Below are positions 14,526-18,454 of a stretch of DNA of 18,454 nucleotides, in pieces. The stretch lies in assembly GCA_900547945.1 (NCBI GenBank), contig URIT01000057.1, forward strand, positions 1-18,454, written 5' to 3'. The position numbers were made by a program, and so were the translations under genes. The DNA comes from an uncultured bacterium (lineage in GTDB: Bacteria; Verrucomicrobiota; Kiritimatiellia; RFP12; UBA1067). The notes beneath the pieces are model-generated. The model made no database searches. It saw only the letters and a program-made list of their open reading frames with translations, and was not told where the DNA came from. How positions within the stretch are numbered: the stretch's first letter is position 1; every line of letters begins with the position of its first letter.

Positions 14526-15840
14526 CAGAAATCTACACGATTCCGCGAAGAACAAGCAGGACGAGTTCTACACGAACCTTACGCTCGTCGAGGACGAGCT
14601 GAAGCACTACCGAGCCCACTTCCGGGGCGCGCGCGTCCTGTGCAACTGCGACGACCCCTACGAGAGCAATTTCTTCAAGTACTTCGCGATGAACTTCAAT
14701 GTACTGGGTTTGAAGAGCCTGACGGCGACCTGCTACGCGACCTCCCCCGTCGTCTGCACACAGCTCGACCTCTTCGGGGACGGGACGGTCGTGAAGCCGA
14801 GGCGGGGCCGGGACGCTTCGCGCCGGCATCAGCCCTACAAGATCGTCATCACCGAGGTGAGGGACGAGAACCAGGACGGGCGCATCGACCTTTCCGACGT
14901 TGAATGGCTCATCCGCAACAGGAAGAACGTGCTGACGCGGCTCGCGGGTGACGGCGACTTCCGCTCGCCCGAATGCGTTGCGCTCCTCGACGAGGCCGAC
15001 ATCGTCGTGACGAACCCGCCGTTCTCGCTTTTCCGCGAGTACATGGCCCTCTTGATGGAACACGGCAAGCGCTTCCTCGTCATTGGCAACATGAACGCCG
15101 TCACCTATCGCGAAATCTTTCCGCTTATCAAGGCGAACCGGGTCTGGCTCGGTAACAAGGCGGGCCACTTCTGGTTCAAGGTGCCCGACCACTACGAAGC
15201 GAAGGCGACGGACTTCAGGATCGACGCGGACGGGCAGAAGTGGCGGCGCATGGGCAACATCTGCTGGTTCACCAACCTCGACTTCCCGAAACGCCACGAG
15301 AAGCTGCTCCTCTGGAAGAGGTATACGCCCGAAGCCTACCCGAAGTACGACAACTACGACGCGATCGAAGTCGCCAAGACCGCCGACATCCCGTGCGACT
15401 GGTACGAGGCGATGGGGGTGCCGATCACATTCATTGATAAGTATAATCCCGAACAATTTGAGTTGCTTGGCATTGACAAGGAGTTTACGACGGACGGAGG
15501 CCGTTTCTTGTTAGCCAAGGATAGTTATACGGGGGGGGGGGCGTTTATATGCTCGTCTCGTGATAAGAAGGAAGCTTTGAGGGAGATCCTGATTAACGAG
15601 TATGGCTATAGGGAAGATGAACTTGAATACAGAAGTGGTTTCATGGGAGTCCCCATCACCTTCATGCAATACTATAATCCAGAACAGTTTGAAATAGTTG
15701 GCGCAACCGAGAGTGAAGGAGTCGGTTTCTCGGAAGGGCTTTGGGATGCGACGAGTGGCGTGGCGCAACCGTTGGTTAACGGTGGAAAGAAGTACAAGCG
15801 CATCTTCATCCGCCGCAAGGGGGAGGTCTGCGGTGCCTAA
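14515..15840 (+). CDS. EcoRI-family adenine-specific DNA methyltransferase with duplicated C-terminal module
   Basis: Modification enzyme that methylates adenine in a specific DNA site; 441 residues, longer than usual because its C-terminal module is duplicated. The start MAGNRNLHDSAKNKQDEFYT and the CNCDDPYESNFFKYF stretch match the EcoRI methylase family. The catalytic motif is NPPF (N167-F170). Module 1 begins MGVPITFIDKYNPEQFELLG at residue 300; module 2 begins MGVPITFMQYYNPEQFEIVG at 377 and ends YKRIFIRRK, a family-like tail. An 11-G run (residues 339-343) lies between them. With 10 G, translation would end after module 1 as RLYARLVIRRKL at 354 residues; with 12 G it would end at 349. 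GC drops from about 60% to about 45% over 15421-15720. Either a phase-variable enzyme or a decaying/duplicated 3' end; a homopolymer read error is possible. Its probable nuclease partner is at 16045. Confidence 0.88.
   Translation: MAGNRNLHDSAKNKQDEFYTNLTLVEDELKHYRAHFRGARVLCNCDDPYESNFFKYFAMNFNVLGLKSLTATCYATSPVVCTQLDLFGDGTVVKPRRGRDASRRHQPYKIVITEVRDENQDGRIDLSDVEWLIRNRKNVLTRLAGDGDFRSPECVALLDEADIVVTNPPFSLFREYMALLMEHGKRFLVIGNMNAVTYREIFPLIKANRVWLGNKAGHFWFKVPDHYEAKATDFRIDADGQKWRRMGNICWFTNLDFPKRHEKLLLWKRYTPEAYPKYDNYDAIEVAKTADIPCDWYEAMGVPITFIDKYNPEQFELLGIDKEFTTDGGRFLLAKDSYTGGGAFICSSRDKKEALREILINEYGYREDELEYRSGFMGVPITFMQYYNPEQFEIVGATESEGVGFSEGLWDATSGVAQPLVNGGKKYKRIFIRRKGEVCGA
15412..15471 (+). repeat. 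methyltransferase C-terminal module, head of copy 1
   Basis: Encodes MGVPITFIDKYNPEQFELLG. The paralogous segment at 15643-15702 encodes MGVPITFMQYYNPEQFEIVG; 15 of the 20 residues are identical and the DNA is clearly related but diverged, so the duplication is not recent or the second copy came from a different allele. Confidence 0.85.
15531..15541 (+). repeat. 11-base G homopolymer within methyltransferase gene
   Basis: An uninterrupted run of 11 G inside a coding region, of the size that drives slipped-strand phase variation in other methyltransferase genes. Losing or gaining one base puts the downstream sequence into frames that stop at 15578-15580 (one fewer) or just after TATATGCTCGTCTCG (one more). 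Consensus quality at such runs is often poor. Confidence 0.9.
15643..15702 (+). repeat. methyltransferase C-terminal module, head of copy 2
   Basis: Second occurrence of the MGVPITF...YNPEQFE motif, in frame with the catalytic part only when the upstream G-run has its present length modulo three. It is followed by a distinct variable stretch and the tail YKRIFIRRK. Confidence 0.85.
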
Positions 15841-15878
15841 TGCGGAGATAACGGAGGAAGGGAGACGCGGAGATGTTT
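15828..15878. repeat. dispersed intergenic repeat, copy B
   Basis: Same orientation as the left arm of the repeat at 9916-9966, matching at 42 of 51 positions by eye, including the Cys-Gly-Ala-stop end of the upstream gene. No clear right arm follows, so this copy looks partial. With copy A it brackets the surface-protein, secreted-protein and methyltransferase genes as a direct repeat. Confidence 0.7.
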
Positions 15879-15952
15879 ATGGAAAGAGCCAGGTACAGGG
15901 CCCGGACGTGACAAGCGTGTCCCCCCCGTCTAGGGTTGCGGCTTCACGGGAG

Positions 15953-15972
15953 GGACGCAATTCATTGCGTCC
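15953..15972. promoter_or_regulatory. perfect 9-base palindrome upstream of the DUF262-HNH gene
   Basis: GGACGCAAT and ATTGCGTCC are perfect inverted repeats with a 2-base centre, 72 bases before the nuclease start. It could be an operator for a dimeric regulator or a short hairpin in the leader; there is no T-run, so a terminator is unlikely. The rest of the 15841-16044 gap holds no gene that I can support. Confidence 0.35.
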
Positions 15973-16044
15973 GGTCTCCACCATCTCCGTCGGCTATCGC
16001 GTGAAGTCGTTGCGTGGTACGTAGTTCAGAAGGAGGACAAAGAA

Positions 16045-17139
16045 ATGAAGATCGAGCTTCACAGGATTCCCGTGCGCGAGGTCGTCGCGGGCTACGTCGA
16101 TTCGGCGGAGAATGGCGTCAGGGGTTTCGGCGGCAGGCTGAACATCCGCCCTGCGTTCCAGCGCGAGTTCATCTACCGGGACCGGCAGCGCGACGAGGTG
16201 ATTCGCACCGTGCGGCGCGGCTTCCCCCTGAACGTCATGTACTGGGTGAAGGGTGACGACGGCGGTTATGAGGTGCTGGACGGGCAGCAGCGGACGATCT
16301 CTCTCTGCCAGTACGTGCAGGGCGAATTCTCCATCGATCACTGGGGATTCGCCAACCTGACGGCGGACGAGCAGAGGCAGATTCTTGACTATCCGCTCAT
16401 GGTCTACGTCTGCGAGGGATCTGACCGCGAAAAGCTCGACTGGTTCAAGATCATCAACATCGCGGGCGAACGCCTCGCGGACCAGGAACTGCGCAACGCC
16501 GTCTACACGGGCGAATGGCTCACCGAGGCGAAGAGGTACTTCAGCAAGACGGGTTGTCCCGCCGCGCAGATCGCCGACAGGTATCTTGCCGGCGCGGCCA
16601 TCCGCCAGGACTACCTGGAGACGGCGCTTGGCTGGATCGCGGCGCGAAACGGGTACGAGATTGAGGACTACATGGCCGCACACCAGCACGACACGAACGC
16701 AAGCGAGCTGTGGCTTTACTTCCAGGGCGTCGTCAACTGGGTCAACGCAACGTTCCCGAACACGCGCGCCAAGCTCATGAAGGGGTTGCCGTGGGGGCTT
16801 TACTTCAACAGGTTCGGCGACCGGGCACAGGACCCCAAGGCGCTGGAGAGGCGTCTCCTCGAACTCCTTGACGACGAGGACGTTACGAACCAGCGTGGCA
16901 TTTACGAGTACCTTCTCGACGACGATCCGCGGCACCTGAGCATTCGCGCGTTCTCGCCGAAGATGGCGCGCGCGGCCTACGAACGGCAGAAGGGCGTGTG
17001 CGCCAAGTGCGGCAAGACGTTCGCGATCGAACAGATGCAGGCCGACCACATCACGCCGTGGTCGAAGGGCGGCAAGACGACGGCGGAGAACTGCCAGATG
17101 CTCTGCGCCGACTGCAACCGCCGAAAGGGCAACGCCTGA
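16045..17139 (+). CDS. DUF262-HNH endonuclease, probable restriction partner
   Basis: Predicted modification-dependent or sequence-specific DNA nuclease of 364 residues. The N-terminal DUF262 (ParB-like, GmrS-type) domain shows PAFQREFIYRDRQRDEVI with F38-Q39-R40, then VLDGQQRTISL with D79-R83, the nucleotide-binding DGQQR motif. A helical middle section follows. The C-terminus is an HNH domain: CAKC (C319, C322), ADHITPWSKGG with H335, N349, LCADCN (C354, C357, N358); the four cysteines would bind a structural zinc. All key residues are intact. AAGGAGG at 16030-16036 is a strong ribosome site 8 bases before the ATG. Position 204 bases after an EcoRI-family methyltransferase, in the same direction, makes the pair a likely restriction-modification system; DUF262 enzymes such as SspE and GmrSD instead sense modified DNA, so direction of control is open. 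Confidence 0.87.
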   Translation: MKIELHRIPVREVVAGYVDSAENGVRGFGGRLNIRPAFQREFIYRDRQRDEVIRTVRRGFPLNVMYWVKGDDGGYEVLDGQQRTISLCQYVQGEFSIDHWGFANLTADEQRQILDYPLMVYVCEGSDREKLDWFKIINIAGERLADQELRNAVYTGEWLTEAKRYFSKTGCPAAQIADRYLAGAAIRQDYLETALGWIAARNGYEIEDYMAAHQHDTNASELWLYFQGVVNWVNATFPNTRAKLMKGLPWGLYFNRFGDRAQDPKALERRLLELLDDEDVTNQRGIYEYLLDDDPRHLSIRAFSPKMARAAYERQKGVCAKCGKTFAIEQMQADHITPWSKGGKTTAENCQMLCADCNRRKGNA

Positions 17140-18179
17140 TGTGTGGTGTCGTACTCTCTTCTGTCCCCGTGCCGCTTGCGGTTGTCGGCGGCGGCGCGGC
17201 GGGGATGTTCGCCGCGTCCGTCGCGGTCCAGCGCGGCCTCGGCTGCCTCGTCTTCGAACGCAAGATGCGGCTCGGGTCGAAGGTGCTGATGACGGCGAAC
17301 GGGCGCTGCAACTTCACGAAGGACATCCCGGTGGAGCGGATGCTCGTGGACCTCGGGGAGCCGGTGGCGTCGTTCGCGCGGACCGCGCTGGCGGCGTGTC
17401 CGCCCCTTCGGATCGCGGGTGGGTTCCGCACGCTCGGCGTCGCCGTCAAGCGCATGGCGGACGGGCGGCTCTTCCCGGCGAGCGAAAAGGCGGCCGACAT
17501 CGTGCATGCCTTCGGCGACCTGCTGCGCGACCGGGAGGTGCCGCTTCTGGTGAATGCGCCCGTGACGGGCATCGTGCCGCTGGAACGGGGCTTCCGCGTC
17601 GCGACGAGGGGATTCACGGTGGAGGCCGAGAACGTGCTCGTGGCGACGGGCGGCGTGTCGTTCCCGAAGACGGGGAGCGTGGGGGACGGACAGAACTTCG
17701 CGCGCGCGCTGGGACACCGCGTCGTGCCGCCGCGCGCGGGGCTCGTGGGGTACGAGATGCGTCCGCCCCGCCTCGCGCGCTACGAGAACGCGGAGGCGCG
17801 CGTGCGGGCGCAGGGCGCCGTGCGGTGTGCGTACCGGGGCGAGGTCGAATTCGAGCGGTGGGGCGTGGGCGGTGCGGCGGTCTACAACTGCCAGCGCTGG
17901 GCGGCGCGGAACGTCACGGGGCCCTACGAGGTGGAACTTCTCTTCGGCGGGGAACGGCTCGTCCTCAGGAACCCGGTGGCGCGTCCCGTGAAGGAGGCCA
18001 TCGTCACGCTCGGCGGCGTGGCGCTGGACGACGTCAACCCCGCGACGATGGAGTCGCGGAAGGTGCCGGGGCTCTACTTCGCGGGCGAGGTGCTGGACAT
18101 CGACGGTCCGACGGGCGGCTACAACCTCACGCTCGCCTTCGCGACGGCGCGCCTCGCCGTGTCCTCCATCGTGAAGTGA
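17139..18179 (+). CDS. BaiN/HI0933 family flavoprotein (NAD(P)/FAD-dependent oxidoreductase)
   Basis: FAD-binding oxidoreductase-like protein of the HI0933/YhiN/BaiN family; 346 residues against about 390-420 in typical members. The Rossmann glycine motif is VVGGGAAGMFAA (G17-G22). Next come KVLMTANGRCNFTKD (family hallmark NGRCNFT at 54-60), VLVATGGVSFPKTGSVGDG, and the C-terminal GLYFAGEVLDIDGPTGGYN (311-329), which closes the FAD site. The middle part, where relatives carry FTHxGxSGP, reads FERWGVGGAAV and is shortened. The physiological substrate of most members is unknown; BaiN itself acts in bile-acid dehydroxylation in clostridia, which should not be assumed here. The ATG overlaps the nuclease stop; a GTG at 17169 is an alternative start closer to the Rossmann strand. 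GC matches the chromosome-like genes. Confidence 0.87.
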   Translation: MCGVVLSSVPVPLAVVGGGAAGMFAASVAVQRGLGCLVFERKMRLGSKVLMTANGRCNFTKDIPVERMLVDLGEPVASFARTALAACPPLRIAGGFRTLGVAVKRMADGRLFPASEKAADIVHAFGDLLRDREVPLLVNAPVTGIVPLERGFRVATRGFTVEAENVLVATGGVSFPKTGSVGDGQNFARALGHRVVPPRAGLVGYEMRPPRLARYENAEARVRAQGAVRCAYRGEVEFERWGVGGAAVYNCQRWAARNVTGPYEVELLFGGERLVLRNPVARPVKEAIVTLGGVALDDVNPATMESRKVPGLYFAGEVLDIDGPTGGYNLTLAFATARLAVSSIVK

Positions 18180-18230
18180 TTCAGGGGATGTCCCGGCGGC
18201 GTCCCTTGGGCGCGCGGGCGTCCCCGATGT

Positions 18231-18454
18231 CGTCCCTTTGGCGCGGCGCGCCGGGGACGTCGCGCCCTACCATGGGTGCGGACAGGACGTTGGGCGTGGT
18301 AGGGGCCGACGTCCCCGGCGGCCCGCGTGCCCGATGCGTCCGCGCGGGCGTCCCTTTGGCGCGGCGCGCCGGGGACGTCGCGCCCTACCATGGGTGCGGA
18401 CAGGACGTTGGGCGTGGTAGGGGCCGACGTCCCCGGCGGCCCGCGTGCCCGATG
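18231..18454. repeat. tandem 118-base repeat with internal long inverted repeat
   Basis: Bases 18231-18348 form one unit; 18349-18454 repeat its first 106 bases identically and are cut by the window end. Each unit holds 24-base inverted arms (18249-18272 with 18297-18320; 18367-18390 with 18415-18438) matching at 22 of 24 positions around a 24-base loop. Bases 18180-18230 contain degenerate pieces of the same sequence (GGCGTCCCTTGGGCGCG). No gene is supported here; open frames are by-products of the high GC. Function is unknown: a mobile palindromic repeat or a transcript-ending structure are possible. Confidence 0.85.

Noticed and set aside
15921..15927. 7-C run upstream of the nuclease gene as a promoter-spacer switch
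   Set aside because: Only seven bases and no -35/-10 boxes flank it.
18119..18420. Open frames on both strands over the terminal repeats
   Set aside because: They are Arg/Pro/Gly-rich translations of palindromic GC-rich repeats with no ribosome site or family match.
18231..18454. CRISPR array
   Set aside because: The unit is 118 bases with an almost fully conserved interior, so there is no short repeat alternating with unique spacers.

Overview
The window is 18,454 bases, mostly of high GC content, with every supported gene on the + strand. A UDP-3-O-acyl-GlcNAc deacetylase (LpxC) gene points to a Gram-negative, lipid A-making host. A protein with many thrombospondin type 3 repeats behind a two-helix membrane hairpin, LA_2272-type surface repeats and dispersed palindromic intergenic repeats fit the Kiritimatiellota/Verrucomicrobiota (PVC) side of the tree. 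The phylum is inferred from gene style, not from a marker gene.

Bases 1-9928 are a dense housekeeping block: a Mur ligase (5' end cut off), a secreted thioredoxin-like protein, LpxC, an LA_2272 repeat protein with its own promoter, a DUF1015 protein, a DUF2062 membrane protein, an M24 metallopeptidase, a cyclophilin-type prolyl isomerase, a RecD2-type helicase and a tRNA-dihydrouridine synthase. Most neighbours overlap or nearly touch, so co-transcription is likely. Cell-envelope genes dominate the left part and nucleic-acid genes the right part.

Bases 9929-17139 are an accessory island. It opens with a palindromic intergenic repeat. Next comes a 1247-residue, low-GC surface protein: membrane hairpin, 17 thrombospondin type 3 repeats around a beta-rich insert, and a C-terminal lysozyme/transglycosylase-like domain. 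A small secreted, cysteine-containing protein follows. Then comes an EcoRI-family adenine methyltransferase, a second copy of the intergenic repeat, and a DUF262-HNH nuclease. The last two enzymes plausibly form one restriction-modification system.

The most notable signal lies in the methyltransferase. An 11-G run separates two related C-terminal modules, and the region has lower GC than the rest of the gene. As written, the frame runs through into the second module. With one G fewer, the first module would end in its own family-like tail (RLYARLVIRRKL, then stop). With one G more, translation stops early. This looks like a slippage switch that selects between two methyltransferase C-termini, although a homopolymer sequencing error must be excluded.

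Bases 17139-18179 encode a BaiN/HI0933-like flavoprotein. The window ends in two tandem copies of a 118-base unit, each carrying a long inverted repeat. No gap between genes exceeds 300 bases, and no tRNA, rRNA or CRISPR array was seen.
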